This document shows, one piece after another, positions 8,096 through 17,326 of a stretch of 64,000 nt of DNA (position 1 is the stretch's first letter; every line of letters starts with the position of its first letter). Both the position numbers and the translations under genes were made by a program. The DNA lies in assembly GCF_023223525.1 (NCBI RefSeq), contig NZ_JALPRX010000029.1, positions 119,551 to 183,550 of the forward strand. Direction: 5' to 3'. A model generated the notes under the pieces. The model searched no databases. It was given only the letters and a program-made list of their open reading frames with translations, and was not told where the DNA came from. The DNA comes from Roseomonas acroporae. Lineage in GTDB: Bacteria; Pseudomonadota; Alphaproteobacteria; Acetobacterales; Acetobacteraceae.

Positions 8096-9343
8096 ATGCA
8101 TGTCGCGGTGATCGGCAACGGGATCGTCGGCACCAGTTGCGCCGCCTGGCTGCAACGCGACGGCCACCGCGTCACCTTCGTCGATCCGCTGGAGCCGGGC
8201 GAGGCCACCTCCTTCGGCAATGCCGGCTCGCTCTCGCCCTCGGCCTGCCTGCCGGTCGGCATGCCGGGGATGTGGAGGAAGGTGCCGCGCTGGCTGCTGG
8301 ACCCGCTCGGCCCGCTGGTGGTGCGCTGGTGGTACGCGCCGGCCGCCATGCCCTGGCTGCTGCGCTTCCTGCGCCATTCGGAGCGCGCCGAGGTGGTGCG
8401 CATCGCCGGCGCCCTGCGCGGCCTGCTGGCGCCGATCTTCGCCTGCTACGAGCCGCTGCTGCAGCGGGCCAACGCCACCGGCCTGGTGCGGCATGGCGGC
8501 TGCCTCTACGTCTATTCCGGCCTCGAGGCGGCGCGGCAGTGGCGATGGGGCATGGACCTGCGCCGCTCGCTCGGGGTCGAGCTGCGCGATGTCGGGCAGG
8601 AGGAGCTGGAGGCGCTGGAGCCGGACCTGAAGGGCCGCTTCCGCTTCGGCATCCTGGCGCCGGAGAACGCCTCCACCCTCGACCCCGAGGCGCTGACCAG
8701 GGCGCTGTTCGCGCAGTGCGTGGCGGACGGCGCGGCGGTGCGCCGCGCCCGCGCCGCCGATGTCCGGCTGCTTGGCGACCGCGTCACCGGCCTCGCGCTG
8801 GAAGGCGGCGAGGCGCTGGACTGCGACGGGGTGGTGCTGGCCGGCGGCGCCTGGTCGAAGGGCCTCGCGCGGCGGCTCGGCGCCGCGGTGCCGCTGGAGA
8901 CGCAGCGCGGCTACCACGTCACCGTCCGCAGCAACAACCTCGCGCTGCGGCACACGGTGATGGCGGTCGAGCACAACATGATGGTGAACCCGATGCGGAT
9001 GGGGCTGCGCCTCGCCGGCACGGTGGAGTTCGCGGGGCTGCGCGCGGCGCCCGACCACCGGCGCGCGGCAAGCCTCTTGCATCGCGGGCGCGACATGTTC
9101 CCGCACCTCGACACCAGCGACACGACGGAGTGGATGGGCCACCGGCCCTGCCTGCCGGACAGCCTGCCGGTGATCGGCCGCGCGCCACGGCTGCAGAACG
9201 CCTGGCTGGCCTTCGGGCACGGCCATGTCGGCATGTGCGGCGCGGCGAGCACGGGGCGGGAGATCGCCAACCTCGTCGCCGGGCGGGCGCCGGAGATCGA
9301 CCTCGCGCCCTTCGCGGCGGACCGCTTCGGGCGCGCGGCCTGA
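8096..9343 (+). CDS. FAD-dependent D-amino-acid dehydrogenase-like oxidoreductase (DadA family)
   Basis: A 415-aa DAO-fold flavoprotein. The dinucleotide motif VIGNGIVGTSCA is at residues 4-15. Further features are the FGNAGSLSPSA segment and a C-terminal FAD-contact block (GHGHVGMCGAAST). DadA-type enzymes oxidatively deaminate D-amino acids to 2-oxo acids and pass electrons to the respiratory chain at the membrane. Length matches DadA (about 415-430 aa). The ATG is fixed by AGGAGG at 8081-8086, 9 nt upstream. It heads a same-strand series with a Bug binding protein, HyuA, HyuB, a second Bug protein and a FAD hydroxylase. HyuAB can open hydantoin-like rings, so a link to D-amino-acid-type products is a reasonable inference but not proven. 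A related glycine/sarcosine oxidase activity is an alternative. Confidence 0.85.
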   Translation: MHVAVIGNGIVGTSCAAWLQRDGHRVTFVDPLEPGEATSFGNAGSLSPSACLPVGMPGMWRKVPRWLLDPLGPLVVRWWYAPAAMPWLLRFLRHSERAEVVRIAGALRGLLAPIFACYEPLLQRANATGLVRHGGCLYVYSGLEAARQWRWGMDLRRSLGVELRDVGQEELEALEPDLKGRFRFGILAPENASTLDPEALTRALFAQCVADGAAVRRARAADVRLLGDRVTGLALEGGEALDCDGVVLAGGAWSKGLARRLGAAVPLETQRGYHVTVRSNNLALRHTVMAVEHNMMVNPMRMGLRLAGTVEFAGLRAAPDHRRAASLLHRGRDMFPHLDTSDTTEWMGHRPCLPDSLPVIGRAPRLQNAWLAFGHGHVGMCGAASTGREIANLVAGRAPEIDLAPFAADRFGRAA

Positions 9344-9555
9344 TGGGCGCATGGCCAGGAGGACGCGCGGCCTGAGCGGACCGCGCGCGGTCGGCGCCTG
9401 CCCAGGGCGGCGGGGCTCATGCGGCCGTGGCGCGGTGCCACGCCGGGTGCCCGGACGGGCGGATACGGGGAGAAGGAACGTCGCAGGCCGGGCCGCAGGG
9501 GGCGGGCCGGTGGGGATCGGCAGTGCGGCACGGCCGCGCGGAGGGGATGGATCTC

Positions 9556-10593
9556 ATGCTGACGCGACGAACGATTCTGGCCACGGGCCTCGGCGCCGCC
9601 AGCCTGCCGGCGGCGGGCCGGCCGGTTCGGGCCCAGCCGCCAGCCCAGCCGCCAGCCCAGGCGCCGGCCCAGCCGCCGGCCGCGCCGGAGCCGGGGTGGC
9701 CGGACCGTCCGGTCCGCATCGTCGTGCCCTTCCCGCCCGGCGGCAGCACCGACCTGCTGGCGCGCCAGCTCGCCGAGAAGCTCAACGTGGCGCTCGGCCA
9801 GACCGTGCTGGTGGAGAACCGCGCCGGCGCCGGCGGCACCACGGGCTCCGACTACGTCGCGAAGTCGGCGCCGGACGGCAACACGCTGCTGATGGGCGTC
9901 ACCGGCACGCACGGCATCGCGCCCAGCCTGTTCCCCAACCTGCCCTACCAGCCGCTGCGCGACTTCGCGCCGGTCTCGCTGATGGTCACGGCGCCGCTGG
10001 TGCTGGTCTGCCATCCCTCGCTGCCCGCCACGACGCTGGCGGAGTTCGTCGCGCTGGCGAAGGCGCGGCCGGGGACCGTCACCTACGGCACGCCGGGCAA
10101 CGGCACCTCGATGCACCTGACCGGCGTGCTGTTCGACCTGCAGGCGGGCACGCAGCTCGTCCACGTGCCCTATCGCGGCACGGCGGGGGCGATGAACGAC
10201 CTCGTTTCCGGGCAGATCCAGACCATGTTCGGCGACCTGCTGACGGTGCTGCCGCAGGTGCGCGCCGGCGGCATCCGCGCCATCGCCGTCACCGCGAAGG
10301 CGCGCAACGCGCTGCTGCCCGCGGTGCCGACCATGGACGAGAGCGGGCTGCCGGGATTCCAGACCCTTTCCTGGCAGGGCCTGTTCGCCCCGGCGCGGAC
10401 GCCGCCCGCCATCGTCGAGCGGCTGAGCCGGGAGACGCGGGCCGCGATGACCGCGCCCGACGTGAACGGCTTCTTCGCCGCGCAGGGCTTCGCGGTGGGC
10501 GGCAGCACGCCGGCGGAATTCCGCGACCTCGTCGCGGCCGAGAACACGAAATGGGCCGAGGTGGTGCGCGCCGGGAACGTGCGGCCGGACTGA
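9556..10593 (+). CDS. Tripartite tricarboxylate transporter (Bug/TctC) binding protein 1
   Basis: A 345-aa periplasmic binding protein of the Bug family. It has a Tat-like leader (RRTILATGLGAASLPAAG) and the family core: PVRIVVPFPPGGSTD, VLVENRAGAGG, TYGTPGNGTSMHLTG and the domain-2 VPYRGTAGAMNDLV. It would bind a small carboxylate or amide in the periplasm. No TctA/TctB membrane subunits are in the window, as is common for orphan Bugs. ATG 9556 has GAGGGG nine nt upstream; an in-frame ATG at 9547 has that sequence directly abutting it and is less likely. After the signal peptide, four 12-bp units (9634-9681) encode QPPA repeats, giving an unusual Pro/Ala linker. Its position before HyuA suggests that it senses or delivers the HyuAB substrate. 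Confidence 0.92.
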   Translation: MLTRRTILATGLGAASLPAAGRPVRAQPPAQPPAQAPAQPPAAPEPGWPDRPVRIVVPFPPGGSTDLLARQLAEKLNVALGQTVLVENRAGAGGTTGSDYVAKSAPDGNTLLMGVTGTHGIAPSLFPNLPYQPLRDFAPVSLMVTAPLVLVCHPSLPATTLAEFVALAKARPGTVTYGTPGNGTSMHLTGVLFDLQAGTQLVHVPYRGTAGAMNDLVSGQIQTMFGDLLTVLPQVRAGGIRAIAVTAKARNALLPAVPTMDESGLPGFQTLSWQGLFAPARTPPAIVERLSRETRAAMTAPDVNGFFAAQGFAVGGSTPAEFRDLVAAENTKWAEVVRAGNVRPD

Positions 10594-10649
10594 GCGGGGC
10601 GGGGCGCCACGCCGGGCACGGCGGGGGAGGGCGCTGCCCTCCCCTGCGA

Positions 10650-10802
10650 CCCCTTCCGCCAAGGGGCGAAGCCCCCTTGGAACCCCCGTTCGGATTCAAG
10701 CCTCGACGGTTGCAACCCGCGAGGCCGAAAAGCCGGCGGAGGTCCAGGAAGCTGAGGTTCCTGGCGGGTGGATACCCAAGGAGGGCGGCGCCCTCCTTGG
10801 AA
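10650..10802 (+). repeat. Intergenic dispersed repeat, copy 1
   Basis: A modular GC-rich element with hairpins at both ends (GGGGCGAAGCCCCC at the left, GAGGGCGGCGCCCTC at the right) around a conserved core. Two exact or near-exact blocks are shared with 63836-64000 in inverted orientation: GCCGGCGGAGGTCCAGGAAG (10732-10751) and AACCCGCGAGGCC (10714-10726). It fills the gap between the Bug protein and HyuA and has no coding potential. Confidence 0.7.
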
Positions 10803-10877
10803 AGGCCGTGGTGACGAGGCGCGCGCCGACCGTTCCGGCCCCCCTTTGGCGTGGCCAGCAGGCAGGATGGAGTTCCG

Positions 10878-12962
10878 ATGGCGCACGCGCCGGACCAGGG
10901 CATCGAGATCGGCATCGACATCGGCGGCACCTTCACCGACGCGGTGTGCCGCGCGCCGGACGGCACGCTGCGGCTGCTCAAGGTGCCGAGCACGCCGGAC
11001 GACCCGGCCCGCGCCGTGGCCACCGCGCTGGCGCGGCTCGCGCCGGAGGGCGGGGCGGGGATCGCGCGCTTTCTGCACGGCACCACCGTCGCCACCAACG
11101 CCATCCTGGAGGGCAGGGCGGCGCGCACCGGGCTGATCACCACGGCGGGCTTCGAGGACGTGCTGGCGATCGGCCGCATGACGCGGGCGAGCAATTACGA
11201 CCTCGTCTTCGGGCCGCAGACGCCGGTCGCCTTCGTGCCGGCCGAGCGGCGCCTCGGCGTGCCGGAGCGGCTCGACGCCGAGGGGCGCGTGGTGCTGCCG
11301 CTCGACGAGGCGGCGGTGGCCGCGGCGGCGCGGCAGCTCGCGGCGCAGGGCGTCGAGGCCGTCGCCATCGTCTTCCTGTTCGCCTTCCTCGACCCGGTGC
11401 ACGAGCGGCGCGCGCGGGCGGTGGTGCGGGAAGCCTGCCCGGGCATGGCGGTCTCGCTCTCCTCGGAGGTCGATCCGGCGATCCGCGAGTACGAGCGGAG
11501 CTGCGCCACCGTGTTCGACGCCGGGCTGAAGCCGGTGCTGGACCGCTATCTCGGCCGCATCGAGCACATCCTGCGCGACCACGGCGTGCCGGCGCCCTTG
11601 CAGGTGATGCACTCGCGCGGCGGGCTGCTCGGCGCGGCGGCGGCGCGGGCGCGGCCGATCCGGCTGACCCTTTCCGGTCCCTCCGCCGCCGCGATCGGCG
11701 CCGCCGCCGTGCTGCGCGAGGCCGGCTGCCCGGACGGCGTCTCGATCGACGTCGGCGGCACCAGCGCCGACGTGGCGCTGATCGCGGGCGGCGCGCCGGT
11801 GCTGCGCGACGACGGCAGCGTCGCCGGCTTTCCCGTGCGCGTGCCGACGGCCGACGTGCTGGCCATCGCGGCGGGCGGCGGCAGCATCGCCTGGATCGAC
11901 ACGGCCGGCGGCCTGCGCGTCGGGCCGCAATCGGCCGGGGCGGCGCCCGGCCCGGCCTGCTACCGGCGCGGCGGCGAGCAGCCCACGGTGCTGGACGCCT
12001 CGGTGGTGCTCGGCCTAGTCGATCCGGCCAGCTTCGCCGGCGGCACGCTGGCGCTCGACCCGGCGGCGGCGGAAGCGGCGATCCGGCGCGTGGTGGCCGA
12101 ACCGCTCGGCCTCGGCGTGGCGGAAGCGGCCGAGGCGATCCACCGCATCGCCAACGCCGCCATGGCCGAGGCGGTGCGCCAGGTGACGGTGGCGCGCGGC
12201 AGCGACCCGCGCGGCTGGCCGCTGGTGCCGGCGGGCGGCGGCGGCGGGCTGCACGCGGCGGCGATCGCCGAGGAGCTGGGCCTGCGGCTGATCGTGGTGC
12301 CGGCCGCCCCTGGCGTGCTGGCGGCCTCCGGCCTGCTGGCGGCGCCGCTGGAGCACGACGTGTCGCAGGGCTTCTTCCGCGCCATCGGCGAATTGCTGCC
12401 GGGGATGCTGCGCGAGGCGATCGCCGCGCTGCGCGCGCGCTGCGCCGAGGCGATGGCGCGCGAGGGCGTGCCGCCGGAGGCGGTGGAGACGGAGATACGC
12501 GCCGCCGCGAGCTTCCTCGGCCAGGGCCACACGCTCGACGTGCCGGTGCCCCTCGACGCGGCAGACGGGGCGGCGGACGGGGCGGCGGACGGGGCGGAAG
12601 ACCCCGGCGAGGCCATCGCGGCGGGCTTCCGCGAGGCGCATCGCCGCGCCTACGGGCACACGCGCGACGCGCCGGTGCGGCTGGTCTCGCTGCGCGTGAT
12701 CCAGCGCCGCCACCCCGCACCGGCACCGGTCCCGCCGGCGGCGCCGGCCACGCGCCGGCCGCGCGGGGAGCGCCGCATCCGGCTCGGCGGGGTGGAGATG
12801 GCGGCCGTGGTGGTGGAGCGTGCCAGCCTGGCGCCGGGCGAGGCGCTGCACGGCCCGGCCATCGTCGAGCAGGCCGACACGACGCTGCTGGTGCCGCCGG
12901 GCTGGCGGGTCCTGGCACGGGACTCGCATCTCTCGCCCCTGCGGATGGAGCGGCAGGAGTGA
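10878..12962 (+). CDS. hyuA: Hydantoinase/oxoprolinase subunit A (HyuA), copy 1
   Basis: A 694-aa ATP-using subunit of the hydantoinase A / acetone carboxylase / 5-oxoprolinase superfamily. The ASKHA-like phosphate motif DIGGTFTDAV is near residue 13. HGTTVATNA and the second DVGGTSADVALI and AIAAGGGSIAW motifs follow, so both Hydant_A_N and Hydantoinase_A domains are present, with a C-terminal domain after residue 500. With HyuB it hydrolyses cyclic amides such as N-methylhydantoin or 5-oxoproline at ATP cost in the cytoplasm; the substrate is not predictable. The start ATG 10878 follows GGAG. Three 12-bp units (12561-12596) encode an Asp/Gly/Ala repeat at about residues 562-573, likely a surface loop. 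HyuB begins 8 nt downstream. Confidence 0.93.
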   Translation: MAHAPDQGIEIGIDIGGTFTDAVCRAPDGTLRLLKVPSTPDDPARAVATALARLAPEGGAGIARFLHGTTVATNAILEGRAARTGLITTAGFEDVLAIGRMTRASNYDLVFGPQTPVAFVPAERRLGVPERLDAEGRVVLPLDEAAVAAAARQLAAQGVEAVAIVFLFAFLDPVHERRARAVVREACPGMAVSLSSEVDPAIREYERSCATVFDAGLKPVLDRYLGRIEHILRDHGVPAPLQVMHSRGGLLGAAAARARPIRLTLSGPSAAAIGAAAVLREAGCPDGVSIDVGGTSADVALIAGGAPVLRDDGSVAGFPVRVPTADVLAIAAGGGSIAWIDTAGGLRVGPQSAGAAPGPACYRRGGEQPTVLDASVVLGLVDPASFAGGTLALDPAAAEAAIRRVVAEPLGLGVAEAAEAIHRIANAAMAEAVRQVTVARGSDPRGWPLVPAGGGGGLHAAAIAEELGLRLIVVPAAPGVLAASGLLAAPLEHDVSQGFFRAIGELLPGMLREAIAALRARCAEAMAREGVPPEAVETEIRAAASFLGQGHTLDVPVPLDAADGAADGAADGAEDPGEAIAAGFREAHRRAYGHTRDAPVRLVSLRVIQRRHPAPAPVPPAAPATRRPRGERRIRLGGVEMAAVVVERASLAPGEALHGPAIVEQADTTLLVPPGWRVLARDSHLSPLRMERQE

Positions 12963-12970
12963 CCACGGCG

Positions 12971-14647
12971 ATGAGCAGCCCCGACCCCGCCCCCGACCCG
13001 GCTCTCGACCCGGCTCTCGACCCTGGCACCGTCGAGATCGTCCGCCGGCGGCTGGAGGCGATCGCCGAGGAGATGCAGGGCATCATGCTGCGCTCGGCCG
13101 TCTCGCCGATCGTGCGCGAGGCGAACGACGCCTCGGCCAGCCTGTTCCTGCCGGACGGCACGGTGCTGGCGCAGTCCGTCTCGCTGCCGCTGCTGCTGGG
13201 CTGCCTGGTGCCGGCGGTGGCGCGGCTGACCGCCGCCTTCCCCGTCGCCACCATGCGGCCGGGCGACGTGTACCTGATGAACGACCCCTATGACGGCGGC
13301 ACCCACATCCCGGACGTGTCGCTGCTGGTGCCGGTCTTCGCCCCGGACGGGGAGGAGCGGCCGATCGGCCTCGCCGCCACCATCCTGCACCACCAGGACA
13401 TGGGCGGGCTGACGCCGGGCTCGGTGCCCACCGCCGCCACCGAGATCTTCCAGGAGGGGCTGCGCCTGCCGCCGCTGCGGCTCGCGCGCGGCGGCGAGAC
13501 GGATGCCCAGATCCTGCGCATCATCGCCTGCAACACCCGCACGCCGGACGCCTTCGCCTGGGACCTCGACGCGCAGATCGCGGCCTGCCGCACCGGCGCG
13601 GCGCGCCTGGCGGCGCTGGCCGGGAAGCTCGGCACGGACCGGCTCGGCGCGGTGCTGGCGGCGCTGGTGCGGCGCGCCGAGCAGGCGACGCGCGCCGCGA
13701 TCCGCGCCATGCCGGACGGGACCTGGCACTACGCCGACGCGCTCGACAATGACGGCGTCGACCTCGACCGCCCGGTGCGGATCGCGGTCGCGGTGACGAT
13801 CGCGGGCGACGGGATGACGATCGACTTCGCCGGCAGCGCGCCGCAGGTGCGCGGCCCGATCAACGCCGTGCCGGCCGGGGTGATGGCGGGCGCCTACTTC
13901 GCCCTGCGCGCGGTGACGGGTGCCGACATCCCGAACAATGGCGGCTGCTTCCGGCCGCTGCATCTGCGCCTGCCGGAGGGCTCGGTGGTGAACCCGCGCC
14001 CGCCGGCGGCGGTGAACGCGCGCACCGCGACGGTGAAGATCCTGACCAACGCCATCCTCGGCGCGCTGGCCCAGGCGGTGCCGGACCGCGTGCCGGCCGC
14101 CAACAGCGGCCTTTCCGTCATCATGGCGCTGAGCGGCCGGCGCCCGGACGGCAGCACCTTCGTGCTCACCGAGGCGGTGCAGGGCGGCAGCGGCGGCTCG
14201 GCGTCGGGGCCGGGGGTGGGGGCCGTCTCCACCGACATCGGCAACACCATGAACCAGCCGGTGGAGGCGATGGAGACCGACGCGCCGGTGCGGGTGCACC
14301 GGCTCGCGCTGCGGCGCGGCTCGGGCGGGGCAGGGCGGCACCCGGGCGGCGACGGGGTGGTGCGGGAGTACGAGGTGCTGCGCGGCCCGCTCACCCTGAC
14401 CTTCCGCGGCGAGCGGCACGACCACCGGGCGCGCGGCGCGATGGGCGGCGGCGACGGGCTGCCCTCCGAGGCCTGGATCCTGCGTGCCGACGGGGCGCGC
14501 GAGCCGATCCGCTCGAAGCTCACCACCGTGCTGCATGCCGGCGACCGGCTGCTGATGGCGACCGCCGGCGCCGGCGGCTGGGGCCCGGTGGCCGGCGACA
14601 CGGCGGCGGACCCGGCCGCGAACCCCTCGGAGGCACCGACCGCATGA
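12971..14647 (+). CDS. hyuB: Hydantoinase/oxoprolinase subunit B (HyuB), copy 1
   Basis: A 558-aa HyuB-family subunit (Hydantoinase_B). It carries the characteristic early VEIVRRRLEAIAEEMQG, MRPGDVYLMNDPYDGGTHIPD and HHQDMGGLTPGS (probable metal-site) motifs and the late AGAGGWG end. It pairs with HyuA 8 nt upstream for ATP-dependent cleavage of a cyclic amide. AGGAG lies 11 nt before the ATG. The first 20 residues hold Asp-Pro-Ala-Leu repeats coded by 12-bp units (12995-13018). The stop overlaps the next gene by ATGA, so HyuB and the second Bug protein are translationally coupled. It is distinct in length and sequence from the second HyuB at 47090. Confidence 0.93.
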   Translation: MSSPDPAPDPALDPALDPGTVEIVRRRLEAIAEEMQGIMLRSAVSPIVREANDASASLFLPDGTVLAQSVSLPLLLGCLVPAVARLTAAFPVATMRPGDVYLMNDPYDGGTHIPDVSLLVPVFAPDGEERPIGLAATILHHQDMGGLTPGSVPTAATEIFQEGLRLPPLRLARGGETDAQILRIIACNTRTPDAFAWDLDAQIAACRTGAARLAALAGKLGTDRLGAVLAALVRRAEQATRAAIRAMPDGTWHYADALDNDGVDLDRPVRIAVAVTIAGDGMTIDFAGSAPQVRGPINAVPAGVMAGAYFALRAVTGADIPNNGGCFRPLHLRLPEGSVVNPRPPAAVNARTATVKILTNAILGALAQAVPDRVPAANSGLSVIMALSGRRPDGSTFVLTEAVQGGSGGSASGPGVGAVSTDIGNTMNQPVEAMETDAPVRVHRLALRRGSGGAGRHPGGDGVVREYEVLRGPLTLTFRGERHDHRARGAMGGGDGLPSEAWILRADGAREPIRSKLTTVLHAGDRLLMATAGAGGWGPVAGDTAADPAANPSEAPTA

Positions 14648-15618
14648 CGACACGCCGCGCCGTCCTGCTCCTCCCGGCCGCCGCCCTGGCCTGGGCCCTG
14701 CCGCGCCGGGCCATGGCGCAGCTCGACCCGACCCGGCCCGTCCGCATCCAGGTCGGCTATGCCGGCGGCAGCTTCGACGCCACCGGCCGGCTGCTGGCCG
14801 AGGGGCTGCACGAGCGGCTCGGCGTCGGCGCGCTGGTGGAGAACCGGCCCGGCGCCGGCGGCTCGATCGCCTCCGACTACGTCGCCAAGGCGCCGCCGGA
14901 CGGCTCGGTGATCCTGATCGGCGGCGCCGGCACGCATGGCGTGACGCCCGCCGTGCGCCGCAACCTGCCCTTCGACGCGGCGCGCGACTTCACCGCGATC
15001 GCCCGCGTCGGCGAGTTCCCGAACGTGATGGTGATTCCGGCCGCGGCGCCGCCGCGCGACGTGCAGGCGTTCATCCAATGGGCGCGGCGGCCGGAAGGGG
15101 TGAATTTCGGCTCCTCCGGCACCGGCACCTCGATCCACCTGACCGGGGAGCTGTTCCGCCTTCGCACCGGGCTCGCCATGACGCACGTTCCCTATCGCGG
15201 CAGCGGCGCGGCGGTGCTGGACCTGCAGGCGGGACGGATCCAGGTGATCTTCGACAACATGCCCAACGTGCTCGGGCAGATCCAGGCCGGCACGCTGCGC
15301 GCCCTCGCCGTCACCTCGCCCGGGCGTGTCCCGGCCCTGCCCGACGTGCCGACCATGGCCGAGGCGGGCATGCCGGATTTCGTGGTGACGAGCTGGGTGG
15401 GCGTGTTCGGCCCGGCGCACATGGCGCCGGCCACGGTGTCGCAACTCGCCGGCGCCGTGCTGGAGACGGTGCGCTCGCCCACTGGCCAGGCCCGCCTCGA
15501 AGCGCTCGGCGCACGGCCCTCGCCGGCGGGCCCGGCCGGGTTCGACGCCATGTGGCGCGCCGACATGCGCCGCTGGGCCGAGGTCGTCAGTGCCGCGCGG
15601 ATCACGGTGGAGGACTGA
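14644..15618 (+). CDS. Tripartite tricarboxylate transporter (Bug/TctC) binding protein 2
   Basis: A 324-aa Bug-family periplasmic binding protein with an N-terminal signal (TTRRAVLLLPAAALAWALP) and a cleavage region near AMAQ. Core motifs are PVRIQVGYAGGSFDATGR, LVENRPGAGGSIASDYVAK, GSSGTGTSIHLTGELF and VPYRGSGAAVLDL. The ATG overlaps the hyuB stop (ATGA), which ties it to the HyuAB substrate more firmly than the first Bug protein. No transporter membrane genes are nearby, so it may act as a sensor or share a distant TctAB. Identity as a Bug protein is secure; the ligand is unknown. Confidence 0.93.
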   Translation: MTTRRAVLLLPAAALAWALPRRAMAQLDPTRPVRIQVGYAGGSFDATGRLLAEGLHERLGVGALVENRPGAGGSIASDYVAKAPPDGSVILIGGAGTHGVTPAVRRNLPFDAARDFTAIARVGEFPNVMVIPAAAPPRDVQAFIQWARRPEGVNFGSSGTGTSIHLTGELFRLRTGLAMTHVPYRGSGAAVLDLQAGRIQVIFDNMPNVLGQIQAGTLRALAVTSPGRVPALPDVPTMAEAGMPDFVVTSWVGVFGPAHMAPATVSQLAGAVLETVRSPTGQARLEALGARPSPAGPAGFDAMWRADMRRWAEVVSAARITVED

Positions 15619-15685
15619 GCGGGGCGATGCGGCAGCCTGGAACGCGGGCACGGCGACGGGTGGCCCTGCCGTGAGAAGCGACGCA

Positions 15686-16927
15686 ATGCCTGCCGCAGGG
15701 GACGCCACAGGGGACGCTACAGGGGGCGCCGCAGGGGACGCCGACGTGGTGATCGCCGGCGCCGGCCCGGTGGGGCAGTTCGCCGCCCTGCTGCTCGCCC
15801 TGCGCGGCCACGCGGTGACCCTGGTCGAGGCGGAGACCGCGCCGATGCTCGACCACCGCGCCTCGACCTTCCACGCGCCGACCCTCGACATGCTGGACGA
15901 GGTCGGCGTCGGCGCGGCGCTGGTCGCGCGCGGGCGGATCTGCCGCGACTGGGAGGTCCGGCTGCACCCCTCCGGCCGGCGGGCGGTGTTCGACATGGCG
16001 CCGATCGCCGACGCCACCGCCCATCCCTACCGGCTGCAATGCGAGCAGTGGGAGTTGCAGGCGCTGCTGCGCGAGCGGCTGGCGGGGCTGTGCCCCGTGC
16101 TGGCGGGCCACCGTGTCACCGGCTTCGCGCAGGACGATGCCGGGGTGCGGGTCGCGGTCGAGGGGCCGGAGGGGCCGCGTTCGCTGCGCGCGAAATTCCT
16201 GCTCGGCTGCGACGGCGCCCGCAGCCGGGTGCGGCAGGCGATGGGCCTCGCCTTCGAGGGCGTGACCTACCCCGAGACGACCTACCTGACCACGACGCGC
16301 TTCCCCTTCGACGAGGCGATCCCGGGCCTCGGCGACGTCGCCTACTGCTGGTGGGAGGATGGCGGCAATTTCAGCCTGCTGCACATGGCCGATTGCTGGC
16401 GCGTCTCGATCTACACGCGCGACGACGTGCCGATCGAGGCGCAGATGACGCAAGCGGCGGTGCAGGCCTCGCTGCGCCGGATCGCCGATCCCGGCCGGGA
16501 CTTCGAGCTGGGGCTGGAGCCGCGCCTCTACCGCGTCCACATGCGGGCGGCGGAGCGCTACGTGGACGGGCGCGTCGCCCTGGCCGGCGACGCCGCGCAC
16601 ATCAACAGCCCGGTCGGCGGCATGGGGCTGAACGGCGGGCTGCACGACGCGCACGAGCTGGTCCGGGCCCTGCTGCCGGCGCTGGCGGGCGCCGACCACG
16701 CGCCGCTGCTCGCCCGCTACGACCGCCGCCGCCGCCCGGTCGCCCGCGACGAGATCATGCTCCAGGCCGACCGTGCCCGCGCCCGCATGCGCGAGCGGGA
16801 CCCGGCACGGCGGCTGGCGCTGCTGGCCGGGCTGCAGGCCATCGCCGACGATCCGCGCCGCCTGCGGGAGTACCTGCTGCAGAGCTCGATGATCGCCGGC
16901 CTGCGCCGGGCGGCCGCCATCGCGTAG
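15686..16927 (+). CDS. FAD-dependent aromatic-ring hydroxylase (PF01494 family)
   Basis: A 413-aa class A flavin monooxygenase. The GxGxxG motif VVIAGAGPVGQ is near residue 20. The DG motif is LLGCDGARSRVRQAMG and the GD motif is ALAGDAAHINSPVGGMGLNGG near residue 305. Such enzymes hydroxylate aromatic or heteroaromatic carboxylates with NAD(P)H and O2 in the cytoplasm. Four 12-bp units (15695-15742) put a Gly/Asp/Ala/Thr repeat between the start and the FAD motif. ATG 15686 is preferred, but GTG 15671 in the same frame is possible. The gene follows the HyuAB-Bug run with a 67-bp gap, so it may act on the same heterocycle-derived substrate (inference). The MhpA-like carboxy-terminal thioredoxin domain is absent, consistent with the length. 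Confidence 0.88.
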   Translation: MPAAGDATGDATGGAAGDADVVIAGAGPVGQFAALLLALRGHAVTLVEAETAPMLDHRASTFHAPTLDMLDEVGVGAALVARGRICRDWEVRLHPSGRRAVFDMAPIADATAHPYRLQCEQWELQALLRERLAGLCPVLAGHRVTGFAQDDAGVRVAVEGPEGPRSLRAKFLLGCDGARSRVRQAMGLAFEGVTYPETTYLTTTRFPFDEAIPGLGDVAYCWWEDGGNFSLLHMADCWRVSIYTRDDVPIEAQMTQAAVQASLRRIADPGRDFELGLEPRLYRVHMRAAERYVDGRVALAGDAAHINSPVGGMGLNGGLHDAHELVRALLPALAGADHAPLLARYDRRRRPVARDEIMLQADRARARMRERDPARRLALLAGLQAIADDPRRLREYLLQSSMIAGLRRAAAIA

Positions 16928-16945
16928 CCTGCCCCGTCATCGTCC

Positions 16946-16984
16946 GGCGGCCGGGCCGGGCGCCGCGCCGCCGGCCCGGCCGCC
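16946..16984. terminator. Strong GC hairpin after the FAD hydroxylase
   Basis: Perfect 14-bp arms (GGCGGCCGGGCCGG at 16946-16959 and its complement at 16971-16984) with an 11-nt loop, 19 nt after the stop. There is no U-tract. It probably marks the end of the hydantoinase operon. Confidence 0.5.
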
Positions 16985-17326
16985 CCCGCGCATGGCGGCC
17001 GCTCCTGCCCCGGCATTCCCGCGCGCGCATCCGTCCCGGCGGCGACCTGACCGGCGGGCGGCCCGTGGGAGGCCTGCGGGAGGCCATGCGCCGTGCCGAT
17101 GCCGGCGGCCACGGCACAGGCAGCGTAGCCAGCCTGCCGAAATGCCGGCACCATGGCGCCGGTGTTCGCAGGGGGCAGGAATCGTCGATGCCGGACGGCT
17201 TCCGCAGGGGGACGGCCCACCGGGCGACCAGGGTCGGCACCCGCCCCGCCCCGGACCGAGCGCGTGGCGCGCGGCGCCCCGTCGCCTGAGGGGCGCGCGC
17301 CGCCGCGCCGTGGCGGCGCGGGAGCG
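16985..17326. other. Intergenic region upstream of the RND operon
   Basis: No convincing gene is seen. It should hold the promoter of the efflux operon, but no clear -35/-10 pair stands out, and no divergent regulator such as a TetR or MarR gene is present. Confidence 0.5.

Noticed and set aside
10808..14647. One uninterrupted 1279-codon plus frame covering both HyuA and HyuB
   Set aside because: Only its last 559 codons are HyuB; the first part is a shifted Arg/Gly/Ala-rich reading of HyuA. No fusion protein is present.
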